This document shows, in pieces, positions 34,940 through 45,875 of a DNA stretch of 64,000 nt. Position 1 is the stretch's first letter, and every line of letters begins with the position of its first letter. Both the position numbers and the translations under genes were made by a program. The notes beneath the pieces were generated by a model that did not search any database, was not told where the DNA came from, and was given only the letters and a program-made list of their open reading frames with translations. Source of the stretch: Heracleum sosnowskyi (taxonomy: Eukaryota; Streptophyta; Magnoliopsida; Apiales; Apiaceae); assembly GCA_030848705.1 (NCBI GenBank), contig CM061238.1:77772685-77836684 (forward strand), in the 5' to 3' direction.

Positions 34940-37900
34940 TCAGAAATTCTCAAAGTTCATCATTCCAAGTTCATTCACCAATTTATTGAAAGTAGCTTCA
35001 GGTAGTGGCTTGGTGAAAATATCAGCTAGTTGTTGATCAGTAGGAACAAAGTGAAGTTCAATTGTTCCTTCCAGAACTTGTTCTCTTATGAAGTGATATC
35101 GAATACTGATGTGTTTAGTAAGAGAATGTTGAACTGGATTTCCTGTCATTGCAATAGCACTTTGGTTATCACAATAAATAGGGATTTTTGAGTATGACAG
35201 GCCATAATCTAACAACTGATTTCTCATCCACATTATCTGAGCACAACAACTTCCTGCAGCAATGTACTCAGCTTCTGCAGTTGAAGTGGAAATGGATTTT
35301 TGCTTTTTACTGAACCATGAAACTAGTCTTCCATCCAAAAACTGACAGCTTCCTGAAGTACTTTTCCTGTCTATTTTGCATCCTGCAAAATCAGCATCTG
35401 AATAACCACACAACCCAAAATCTGATTCCCTTGCATACCAAAGGCCAAGTGAAGAAGTGCCTTTGAGATATCTGAAAATTCTTTTGACTACAATCAGATG
35501 GGGTTCTCTAGGTTTTGCTTGAAATCTTGCACACAGACAGGTTGCAAACATGATATCTGGTCTAATTGCAGTGAGATATAATAAAGATACAATCATTCCT
35601 CTGTAGTGAGTTACATCTACCTCAGCACCTTGATCAGGATCAAGTTTGGTAGCTGTAGCTATGGGAGTTGTAGCAGAACTATCATGCATGTTAAACCTTG
35701 TCAATAAATTCCTTGTATATTTAGACTGATTGATAAAAATCCCTTCATCAGTCTATTTAACTTGAAGACCAAGAAAGTAACTCATTTCTTCCATCATGCT
35801 CATTTGATATCTTGACTGCATAAGCTTGGAAAACTTTTCACATAGCTTATTGTTTGTTGACCCAAAAATGATATCATCAACATAAATCTGAACTAACAAC
35901 AAGTCCTTACCATGATTCAAATAAAATAGAGTTTTATCAATAGCACCTCTTTTGAATCCACTTTCCAGTAAGAATAGAGCTAAAGTTTCATACCATGCTC
36001 TTGGAGCTTGCTTTAGTCCATAAAGTGCCTTATCCAATCTGTAGACATGATCTGGATATTTAGGATCAATGAAACCAGGAGGTTGCTCAACATAGACTTC
36101 TTCCTCCAGTTCTCCATTTAAGAAAGCACTTTTAACATCCATCTGGAAAACCTTGAATTTCTTATGTGCTGCATAAGCAAGAAATATCCTGATGGCTTCT
36201 AGTCTTGCAACAGGAGCAAAAGTTTCATCATAATCAATTCCCTCTTGTTGAGAATACCCCTTTGCAACTAGTCTTGCTTTGTTTCTGATTATTACTCCAT
36301 CAGAATCAGTCTTATTCTTGAAAATCCACTTTGTACCAACAATTGATCTATTCTTTGGTCTTGGTACTAGTTTCCAGACTTCATTTCTTTCAAATTCATT
36401 CAGTTCCTCTTGCATTGCAGTAACCCAATCAGCATCTTTAAGTGCATCTTCAACTTTCTTAGGCTCCTCCTTGGATAGAAAGTTATTGTATAAACATTCA
36501 TTCTGAGTTGCACTTCTTGTTTGAACACCTGCATCAGGATCCCCAATGATCAAATCAGGAGTATGACTTGCAGTCCATTTCCTTGCTGGTGTTAAATTGT
36601 TTCTTGACGTAGATGCTCTCCCTGGATTGGTGTTATCTTGATTTGAAGAACTTGCTTGACTTGAAGCTCCCCTTGAATTATTGTTATGTCCTCCTGATAA
36701 GTTATCAGGATCATCACTTGAACCAGTATCTAAAGAATTCTGTCCTGATGATTGAGTTGACTCTGAACTTGTAGTAGAATGTTGTTGCTCCCCCTCAACA
36801 TTAGCACTACTAGAAGTATCACTATTGATTGCATCATCAGTATTTGCACCATCGGCATCTGGTGTGTCATCAGGATTTGGTGACCCATCAGGATCTGATG
36901 TATGGACAGGATCTGATTCACTTTCCTCAGGTTCCTTGGTAGCTTCATTTTCAAAAATCAATCTATCATGAGAGTCTTCATTGATTCCTGCTATCTTCTT
37001 GTCATCAAAAGATACATTTATTGACTCCATGACAGTCCTTGTCCTCAAATTAAAAACTCTGAAGGCTCTTGATGCAGGATAGCCTATGAAAATTCGTTCA
37101 TCAACCTTTGTTTCAAATTTCCCTAGCTATGCAGGATGAGTTCCGTGAACAAAACATTTACAGCCAAACACATGCAGATGCTTCACACTTGGTTTTTTCT
37201 CCTTGAGAGATTGATAAGGAGTCACACCGTGCCTGTTTATTAATGTGAGATTTTGAGTATAGCATGTTGTGTTGACTGCTTCTGCCCAGAAATATGTAGG
37301 TAATTTTGCTTCTTCCAACATAGTTCTGCCAGCTTCAATAAGAGTTCTATTTTTCCTTTCAACTACTCCATTTTGCTGAGGTGTGCCAGGAGCAGAGAAT
37401 TGTTGAATGATTCCTTTGTACTTGCAGAACTCTTCCATCTTTGAATTCTTAAATTCAGTACCATTATCACTTCTCAAAATCTTGACTTTGTACTTTGTGG
37501 TTGTCTCAATCATTCTCACATGATCCAACAGAACTTCAGGAGTCTCATCTTTTCTGTGCAAAAAATACACCCAGGTGAATCTAGAATATTCATCAACAAT
37601 TACAAGAGTGTACATTTTCTTACTGATGGACATGATGTTGACTGGACCAAATAGATCAAGATGTAGCATGTGATATGGTTCTTCAATAGAGGATTCTGAT
37701 TTACTCTGGAATGATGTCCTTCTTTGTTTTGCTTTCTGACATGCATCACAGAGTCCATCAGGAGTATATAACACTTTTGGTAATCCTCTCACTAAATCTT
37801 TCTTAACCAACTCATTGATATTGCTGAAGTTGAGATGAGAAAGCTTCTTGTGCCAATTCCAACTTTCATCTACTGAAGCTTTACTGATCAGACAGGTAGG

Positions 37901-38275
37901 GGAGTCATCAGTATTTGATTGAATGTTGGCTTCATATATGTTACCATGCCTGTAGCTAGTCAGTGCTATCTTTCTTGTTGCTTTACTGACTACTTCACAA
38001 TGAGTGGAATAGAAGTTAACATGATAACCTCTGTCAGTGACTTGACTAATACTTAACAAGTTGTGTTTCAGTCCTTTCACTAGAGATACTTTTTCAACGA
38101 TGCCATTTCCAATGATTATATTGCCATATCCCAAGGTTTTTCCAATGTTGCCATCTCCATAAGACAAAGTTGGGCCAGCTTTTTCCTCAAATTCTGATAA
38201 CAGGGCTTTGTTTCCAGTCATGTGCACAGAACATCCACTATCCATGACTAACACATTTTTCTTTTTACCCTGCAA
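34940..38275 (-). pseudogene. pol: Pol of element B, block copy 3
   Basis: As block copy 1, with the shared TAG at 37127-37129 and a private TAG at 35753-35755. The latter is a C to T change of CAG in the reverse transcriptase between YVDD and RNase H, splitting 37048-35753 from 35704-34940 in the same frame. This is the copy joined to full-length gag, so the only complete gag-pol arrangement in B cannot make active RNase H without readthrough. Confidence 0.85.
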
Positions 38276-38291
38276 TCAGAATAGAAACGCA

Positions 38292-40607
38292 CTAGTTAGA
38301 ACATTTAGGAACCCATACTTGTTGGGTTCCTTTTCCATGCAATTTATTAACTTTCACAGCAGAAGACTTTCTGACCTTAGCAGTCCTGACAGGATTTACT
38401 CCATCAGGATTTGCTTTGTCAGTATTAGTATTAACAAAAGCATGCTTCACTATGGCATTCTCAATGCTACCAGAGTTTGCACTCTTTTTATCAAATTTAG
38501 GCAATGGATCATAACAGTTATAGTACAACTCATGATAATCTTTACAAGTATAAATAGAATGCCATATACTACCACAATGAAAACAGGACTTTTGTGGTTT
38601 ATAAAATACTGATCTATTCCTAACATCAGACTTAGAAATATCAGCAATCTTCTTCTTACTCTTCTTACAATCAATAGCAAGATGATTAGAGTTACCACAG
38701 TTAAAACAACACTTTCTAGGTGTATTTGGGATATATTTGTAACCATTCTCTTTATTGATCCCAACTTTACCATTCCTGTTTCTCTTAACAGTAGCTTCCT
38801 TTTTCTTATCTGTCACCTCACAGATTTTATCCTTAAGCTGTTTCTGAGACAATAGACCTACATTCTTAGTGACTTTATTCATGACAGATTTAGACTTTAT
38901 GATTTTAATTCCTTGAGTAGAAGTAGATCCCTTTTCAAAAGTAGAATTGGAATCCTTACCAAAAACAAAATTAATAGGAGTAATCTTAGATTTGGTTGTA
39001 TCTATAACATGTCTATAGGTCTTTGGACTGACTGTCTCATCAATGACAATTTTATCTTTCAATTTCTTATCCTCATCTGACTTATATCCTAGACACTCTT
39101 TCCAATTCTTAGAGGTATTAATCTCATGAAATTTCCTACCAGAGTCTGTCCAGGTTCTGATTTTCTCATTAGCATATTCAAGTTCCTTTTCAAGAGCAGT
39201 ACATTTGGATTTCATCTCTAAATACATGTGATTCGCATTATCACATTCTTTTTGTACTTCTTGCATACGAGAAAATTCAGCTTCTAATATGTCATTCCTT
39301 TTTCTAAGTTCAGACATCTCAGATAAGATCCTAGTATTTTCAGCAGTTTGACTTCTAAAGCTAATATGTAATGACTTTAGAAAACGTCTTAACTCAGAAG
39401 CATTATCAGTATCAAAATCAAAGATAGTATTTAGTACCTTATCATCAGGAGCAGAAATTACATCAGCGTTGGCCATTAGAGCATAGTTGACCACCTCAGT
39501 ATCAGATTCTGAGGAAGAGTCCATCCAATCCTTGCTTGATGTGATAAGTGCCTTTGTCTTCTTGCACTCAGAAGCAAAGTGACCCATACCATTGCACTTG
39601 TAGCATCTAACCTTTGACTTGCCAAATTTGCTACCTTTGCTGTCCTTTTTGATATACTTATCTTTGTTTGGGTTGAAAGCCTTTTTCTGAAAGTTGCCTT
39701 GTCTTCTATTCTTCCTGAACTTCATCCTTCTGAAGTTTCTGACAATCATAGCAACAATCTCTTCCATGTCTGAGTCAGAAGAATCATCATCAGTATTGGC
39801 ATCAGGATTGCCATCAGTATCTGATGAAAAGTCATCAGGATCTGACTCAGCTACTCTTGATTTACTTCTAGAGACCTCCATAGCTTTTCCTTTTGATTTA
39901 GCCTCTGCTTTCAAAGCAATTGATTTTGCCTTGCTACTTTTCTTGTTCTTTCTCTGTTGAACTTCAAGATCATGAGTTCTTAGCATCCCATAGACTTCAT
40001 CAAGAGACACAGTGTTAAGATCATACTGATGTCTAATGATCGAGGTCTGAGTGTCCCATTCTTCAGGTAAAGCTCTTAGAAACTTGGTGTTTGAATCTTC
40101 AGTTTCATATTCCTTGTCAACTAAAGATAAACTGTTCAATAGTGTCAGAAATCTATCATATAGATCAGTTAGGCTCTCATCAGGTCTTGCATCAAATTGT
40201 TCATATTCTTGAATCAAAAGAGCCCTTCTGTTTTTCTTGACAGATGCAGATCCCTGGCACTGAGTTTCCAAAGTATCCCAGACTTCTTTTGAAGACTTGC
40301 ATGCAATCACTCTGTTTGACATGACAGCATCAAGACTACTGTGCAAGATATTCTTTATCTTTGGTTCCCTGAGTACATGAGCTTTTTCTTCTAGAGTCCA
40401 TTCACTTTTAGCCTTGACCACATAATGTTCAGGTACAGTATCTGTTCGTTCTACGAACTTTGTAGGTATATATGGTCCATCACGAATCCTGTCCAAATAG
40501 TCAGGATCCATAGCCTCCAGGTACATCAGCATCTTTACCCTCCATGTTGGATATTCTGATTTCTTCAAGATGGGAATCTTCATGCTTTCATACTTGGTTG
40601 TCGACAT
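38292..40607 (-). CDS. gag: Full-length gag of element B (771 aa)
   Basis: ATG at 40607 lies 36 bases inside the primer-binding site. The UBN2/retrotransposon gag domain spans about residues 15-215 (starts with YPTWRVKMLMYLEAMDP). A Lys-rich and an acidic stretch follow. There are three CX2CX4HX4C zinc knuckles, at C335 (CYKCNGMGHFASEC), C634 (CFNCGNSNHLAIDC) and C675 (CFHCGSIWHSIYTC), separated by a probable coiled coil near 400-480. It ends VWVPKCSN. It should form the particle shell and bind element RNA. The long gag is typical of SIRE-type elements; three spread-out knuckles are not common. No lesion is visible. The pol frame begins 17 bases downstream in another phase. Confidence 0.9.
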   Translation of the reverse strand: MSTTKYESMKIPILKKSEYPTWRVKMLMYLEAMDPDYLDRIRDGPYIPTKFVERTDTVPEHYVVKAKSEWTLEEKAHVLREPKIKNILHSSLDAVMSNRVIACKSSKEVWDTLETQCQGSASVKKNRRALLIQEYEQFDARPDESLTDLYDRFLTLLNSLSLVDKEYETEDSNTKFLRALPEEWDTQTSIIRHQYDLNTVSLDEVYGMLRTHDLEVQQRKNKKSSKAKSIALKAEAKSKGKAMEVSRSKSRVAESDPDDFSSDTDGNPDANTDDDSSDSDMEEIVAMIVRNFRRMKFRKNRRQGNFQKKAFNPNKDKYIKKDSKGSKFGKSKVRCYKCNGMGHFASECKKTKALITSSKDWMDSSSESDTEVVNYALMANADVISAPDDKVLNTIFDFDTDNASELRRFLKSLHISFRSQTAENTRILSEMSELRKRNDILEAEFSRMQEVQKECDNANHMYLEMKSKCTALEKELEYANEKIRTWTDSGRKFHEINTSKNWKECLGYKSDEDKKLKDKIVIDETVSPKTYRHVIDTTKSKITPINFVFGKDSNSTFEKGSTSTQGIKIIKSKSVMNKVTKNVGLLSQKQLKDKICEVTDKKKEATVKRNRNGKVGINKENGYKYIPNTPRKCCFNCGNSNHLAIDCKKSKKKIADISKSDVRNRSVFYKPQKSCFHCGSIWHSIYTCKDYHELYYNCYDPLPKFDKKSANSGSIENAIVKHAFVNTNTDKANPDGVNPVRTAKVRKSSAVKVNKLHGKGTQQVWVPKCSN

Positions 40608-40643
40608 CTTTAGATCGTATCTGATTCAGAATTAAATCAGTTT

Positions 40644-40655
40644 GCTCTGATACCA
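40644..40655 (-). promoter_or_regulatory. Primer-binding site of element B (initiator tRNA-Met)
   Basis: Minus strand TGGTATCAGAGC, two bases from the LTR. Same primer as element A. Confidence 0.93.
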
Positions 40656-40657
40656 AT

Positions 40658-41212
40658 TGTTGCCCAGTAATAATCTATTGTAGAAGGGGGGTTGAATACA
40701 ATAGAATAAGATAATCGACTTCTTAATGTATATATCACAAATATGAAAGAAAGATAACAGCTTTATTAAATCTGATATAAAAACTGTTACAAACTCTCTC
40801 AAGAAATTCTGATGTTCTTGAGAGATGCTAGCTTACAAAAACTCTCTCAAGAAATTCTATGTTCTTGAGAGCTTCTATCTTGATTCACACCGAACCAAAA
40901 CCAAAACTGTGTTTATATACTACACAGATTCTCTATCAATGATAAGTCCTAATCAATTACAAAGATTGAAACCTATCCATAATTGATAGCTACATTCTAC
41001 AAACCAGGAACCGACAGAATAAACTTCCATGTTTAACTAGACTCCAAATATAACTCGAAGTAGGAATCCTGATCAGCTTCCAGTCCTGATGATCAATCCT
41101 GATCCCAGTCCTGATATGTATCTTAATCCTGACGACCATGTAATCCTGATGATGTCAACAATCCTGATCAGTTGAGTCTAGCTCCTGACGATCATTGAAT
41201 TCTGATCTAACA
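40658..41212 (-). repeat. 5' LTR of element B (555 bp)
   Basis: Matches 16108-16662 in length, ends and internal motifs. About 12 substitutions by eye, no length change. Followed by the CATAC duplication. Confidence 0.95.
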
Positions 41213-41217
41213 CATAC
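41213..41217. other. Target-site duplication of B, right copy (CATAC)
   Basis: Second copy of the 5-bp duplication. After it the gag frame of A resumes. Confidence 0.92.
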
Positions 41218-43475
41218 CGTTTGTACCAATGAAACCAGTTAGTGAATCTACAGCTCCTGATGGTAGAAGGATTCCTCAAGGCACCCAACCTAAGGATATC
41301 ACTGAGTACACAGATTCTGACAAAGAACTGATTCGATTGGACACAGGTTTGATGTTGATATTGGCAGACTCCGCAGACAAAGAAATGAGCTATCAGTTGA
41401 TGAACTGTACAAGCGGGAAACATATGTGGGATACCATTAATTTGATAATGGAAGGAACTGAAGACGTGCAGGAAAACAGATTGGACATCCTGACTTCTCA
41501 GTACGAAGCTTTTAGGTCTCTTCCAGGAGAAAGTATAACTCAGTTCTTTGAGAAATATACTAAGCTTCTAAATGAATTGGCAATGAAAGGGAAGACCTAT
41601 CCACTAAGAGAAACCAACAGGAAGTTCATGATGACGCTGCCCCATCATGTAGAACACAAGTCCTCATCCATAAGGGAAAGAATTGACTTCACAAAGATGT
41701 CATTAGAGATGATCTATGGCAAGTTGAAGACTTATAAGATGGAGCAAGAACAACGAGTGATAATCTACGGACCAGGGACAGTGGATAACAAGCACAATGC
41801 ACTTGTGAGATCAGCAGCACTTGTAGTGGATGAACCAACAACTTCTGATATTCAGGTTCAAACCCCTAGAGCTGGAAATGAGGTGATTATAGAAGCTGAA
41901 ATGGATTCTGTGAATCTGGGTGTTGATGATAGTGATTACTACACCCTAGAAGAGTTTGAGCAAATGGAAGACAAAACCATGGCGTACTTAGCTGCAAAGT
42001 TTAGTCATATTCGTTTCAAGAGAAATCCTAAGTACTAGTTCAAGGGCTCAACCAACAGATTACAGAAGAGCAAGTATTCACCAGGGACTGGCTTTAAGGG
42101 AGGCTACAAGACTGGCTCGATTGACAGAAGCAAATCAAGATGCTACAACTGTAATAAGTTAGGGCATTTCGCCACTGAATGTCGGAAGCCTCGTCAAGCA
42201 AGAGACATGAAAGATCTCTGTGAAAAGAAAGACTCATATGAGGATTTGAAGAAGGAGAATGCCAAGCTGAAACAGCAACTGGAGGCATTGTCTGGAAAGC
42301 AGAAAGGGAAGGCTTATATAGCATAGGGAAAACACTGGGATGATACTAATTCAGATGAAGAGGAGGAATATGTAAATGTTGCTCTAATGGCTGACTCTTC
42401 AGAGGAATCACCACAATTATCTCAGGTACCTATCCTAACTACAATTGACATGTCTAATTCTGAGTACAAGAAAACTGTGCAAGATCTAAGTGTAGAATTG
42501 TTTAATGTACACACAAGCATGCTAGCATCTGAAATGGAAAATGCTAAACTAGTTCTTAAGATTAAAAAACTAGAATCTAAAAATGAAGAACTAGAGCTTG
42601 TAGCTTTTACATTAGAAGATCTTAAGCAAAAGAATGCGTACTTAGAGAACAAGGTCAAGTGTAATGATGAGATAGAGACTATCCTCAGGAAGCAGATTTC
42701 AGAGTTAGATTTGAAACTGAATGCTTTTAAGAATTCCGCCGTGATTGCTAAGGAGATCATTGATACTCAGACCCAGGGTAATAAAACTGCTATAGGACTT
42801 GACTACTCCAAAAAGGCTGGGAAAAGGACACTGGAATTTCCTATGACATCTTCTGCTGTCAGAAAGGATATTCCACATATTCTTAAGAATGTGGTCAGTC
42901 CAGTCTTTGTCAAGCCCTTCTCAGAACCTTTTCATGAGGATGACTTATACATAAGACAAGAATTGCTTGAGGAGGATTTATTGAAGGAAAAAGAGGTAAA
43001 GACTAAGTTGCTTAGGAAATCAGTAAAAACTGAATTACCTAAAACTAAAGTAGGTGACTTAGTTGACAAGGCTAAAAAGAACAGGAATGGGAAAAAGAAG
43101 GTTGTTAATGATAATATTGTTTCTTCTTCTCCCATTGCATCTAGGAAGTTGTGCACTATTTGTAATTCTGCTGGACACCTTACACATGCATGTAAAAAGG
43201 TTAAAGTAGAAACTGATGATACTTCTGCAATGCATAACATGTCTGACATGCCTGATCTTCATGAACCCTGTGGAAAGAAAGAGTGTTTGATATGTAAGTA
43301 CAACATCATGCATGCTTATTTTAAGTTGATGAATGATAGTAGCAAAAGCACTGTTAATGTTAAATCCACAGATACTATGAATATCAAACAGGGTAAGACT
43401 AACTTGAATGTTACTCCTGTTAAAGTATGTAAACCTTCAGGACCCAAACAAGTTTGGGTACCAAAGTCCGCTTAA
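41213..43475 (+). pseudogene. gag: Gag of element A, 3' piece
   Basis: Continues the 15972-16107 frame. The UBN2-type domain runs to about 41740, then zinc knuckle CYNCNKLGHFATEC at about 42139-42180, a coiled coil near 42500-42740, a second knuckle CTICNSAGHLTHAC near 43153-43194 and a third Cys-rich cluster (CGKKECLICK). It ends VWVPKSA with TAA at 43473. Two in-frame stops break it: TAG at 42036 and TAG near 42324 (context GKHW, possibly a former sense codon). Confidence 0.85.
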
Positions 43476-43486
43476 TCAATCTGTGA

Positions 43487-45875
43487 TTGCAGGGTAAGGT
43501 TAAAAGCTCAAAGGTCGTGTGGATTCTGGATAGTGGCTGTTCTAGACACATGACAGGTGAAGAGTCCCTACTTACATAGGTGGTTAAGAAGACCGGCCCA
43601 ATTGTAACCTTTGGAGATGACAGCAAAGGATTCACTACGGGATATGGTAAATTGAAAATTGGGAATGTCATCATTGAAAACATCTCTCTTGTTCAAGGAT
43701 TGAAGCACAATCTTCTAAGTATCAGTCAGTTCTGTGATAAAGGCTACAATATAGACTTCAGAAAGGACAAGTGCTTGATCACCAACAGGAAGGATGAGAA
43801 GCTTACTCTACTGGGAGTGAGAAAAGGAAATTTGTTTATAGCTGACTTAAGTTCTACCAGTGAAGGAGAAGTTACATGTTTCTATGGAAAGGCATCTTCA
43901 GAACAAAGTTGGCTATGGCACAAGAAGCTCTCACATCTGAACTTCAAAACTATGAACTCTTTGGTAAAGAGAGAGTTAGTGAGAGGGTTGCCCCTGATGG
44001 AATTCAATCAGGAGGGACTATGTGAAGCATATGAAAAGGGTAAGTCGAAGAAAGCATCACATGGAAGCAAAGGAATGACAAGAATTGCTGAACCATTACA
44101 ACTGATTCATATGGATTTATTTGGTCCAGTCAATGTTCTGTCACTTTCAAGAAAAAGATATGCATTGGTGATGGTGGATGACTACTCTAAGTACACGTGT
44201 GTGTTGTTCATACAATCAAAGGATGAAGCAACACAACTAATCATTGATCACATCAAGAAGATAGAAGTGGAAGCTAAGCTACCTGTGCGGACAATCAGAT
44301 CAGACAATGGAACTGAATTCAAGAATGCAGTTCTTAATGATTTCTGCTCAGAGAAAGGAATATCAAGACAGTTTTCAGCACCAAGAACTCCACAACAGAA
44401 TGGAGTAGTGGAAAGGAAGAACAGGACCTTGGTTGAAGCAGCAAGGACCATGTTGAGTGAATCAAAACTTCCCACTTACTTTTGGGCTGAAGCAGTGAAT
44501 ACAGCTTGCTACACTCAGAATCGAACCCTTATCAACAAAGATCATGAAAAGACTCTGTATGAGTTAATGGCCAATAAGAAACCAACACTGAAGTACTTTC
44601 ATGTGTTTGGTGCAAAGTGCTTTGTACTTAAAGATGGAGAACATCTAGGCAAGTTTGATGCCAAAGCAGATGAAGGCATTTTTCTGGGCTATTCTCTGGA
44701 ATCTAAGGCTTACAGGGTATATGTGATTGAAGATAAGAAGGTGTTGGAAAGCTTTAATGTAACATTTGACGACACCAAAAGACCAGGCCTGCAAACTGGA
44801 GAGAACTCTGAATCCTTGGTATTTGAAAATCTATCAGGAGATCTCTCTGACAATGAAGAAGAACCTGAAGTTGTTACAGTTATTGATAATAATCATAATG
44901 ATAATGATTCTGGACCAAGTGGTGATAGTGGTGGACATACTCAAACTACTACTGGATCCACTAGTCAATCAACAGGGTCAACAGATCATACCGCCAACAA
45001 CTCAGGGGGAGCAGGAGAAGGATCAACTAGTCACACTCCACAACATCTAGAACAAGTATGGAATACAGATCATCCCTTTCACTTGATCATTGGTGATCCG
45101 GACACAGGAGTGAGAACTAGGAGAACATCACAAAATGAATGTCACTATTCTGGGTTTCTTTCAGAAACAGAACCTAAGAAAGTTGAAGATGCTCTAGATG
45201 ATCCAGATTGGGTGATTGCTATGCAAGAGGAACTCAATCAGTTTGAAAGGCAGAAAGTTTGGAAGCTGGTACCCAGGCCCAAGGGAAAATCTGTTATTGG
45301 AACAAGATGGGTATTCAGAAATAAGTTGGACGAAGATGGCATTGTAACGAGAAACAAAGCCAGACTGGTTGCTAAAGGTTACTCTCAAGAAGAGGGTATA
45401 GATTATGATGAAACCTGTGCACCAGTAGCAAGACTTGAGGCCATCAGAATGTTTCTGGCATTTGCAGCACATTCCAATTACAAGGTATATCAGATGGATG
45501 TGAAGAGTGTTTTTCTGAACAGGGAGTTAGAAGAAGAAGTGTATGTGGAACAACCTCCAGGTTTTGAGGATTCAAAACTGACAGACTTTGTGTACTTTCT
45601 ATTCAAAGCTCTCTATGGACTCAAACAAGCTCCAAGGACATGGTATGACACTCTCTCTGAATTCTTACTTGAAAATGATTTTACAAGAGGTGTTGTAGAC
45701 AAAACTCTCTTTTACAAAAAGCACAAAAATGATTTGATATTGGTGCAAGTATATGTTGATGACATAATATTTGGCTCTACTAATGATGATCAATGCAAGA
45801 GATTTGCTAAGTTAATGCAGAGTCGTTATGAAATGAGCATGATGGGTGAATTGTCATTCTTTCTTGGACTGCAAG
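43487..45875 (+). pseudogene. pol: Pol of element A, cut by C1
   Basis: Enters after TGATTGCAG in a different phase from gag. Protease WILDSGCSRHMTG, then a TAG near 43577; open from 43580. The integrase finger has GLCEAYEKGK where Cys is expected as the last ligand. The core keeps MDLFGP, SDNGTEF and NGVVERK, so DDE residues are present. Reverse transcriptase keeps KLVPRPKGKSVIGTRWVF and YVDDIIFGST (about 45753-45782). It stops at FLGLQV, where the LTR of C1 begins at 45876. RNase H and the 3' LTR are not in the window. It is the same lineage as B (long matching motifs) but clearly diverged. Confidence 0.88.

Larger units (their letters stand above)
33061..39613 (-). repeat. Tandem block copy 3 of element B (6553 bp)
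   Basis: Same length as copy 1. It is continuous with the intact 5' part of gag and the 5' LTR. It carries a private stop in reverse transcriptase at 35753. Confidence 0.93.
16108..41212 (-). mobile_element. Ty1/copia element B (SIRE/Maximus-like), 25.1 kb with internal triplication
   Basis: Both LTRs (555 bp each), the polypurine tract, primer-binding site and target duplication are present. Read on the minus strand, the order is LTR, gag, pol, a spacer carrying an opposite-strand frame, an env-like frame, polypurine tract, LTR. A block from env-like to mid-gag occurs three times head to tail without LTRs between, so the element is 13.1 kb longer than a single-copy version (12.0 kb). By eye the two LTRs differ at about 12 of 555 positions. 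Confidence 0.93.
14765..45875 (+). mobile_element. Ty1/copia element A (SIRE/Maximus-like), split by B and cut by C1
   Basis: Element A consists of the 5' LTR end, primer-binding site, gag 15972-16107 continuing at 41213-43475, and pol 43487-45875. Element B interrupts it with a CATAC duplication. Chromovirus C1 begins inside its reverse transcriptase at 45876. The rest of pol and the 3' LTR should lie right of the window. The left limit is uncertain, because no clear TG matching the terminal CCTAACA was found. Confidence 0.85.

Noticed and set aside
16108..41212. Tandem blocks as a satellite or as three separate element insertions
   Set aside because: Only one LTR pair, one primer-binding site and one target duplication exist; the joins are within genes.
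41229..42038. A separate 269-codon gene starting at 41229
   Set aside because: It is the continuation of the gag of A after insertion B, not an independent gene.
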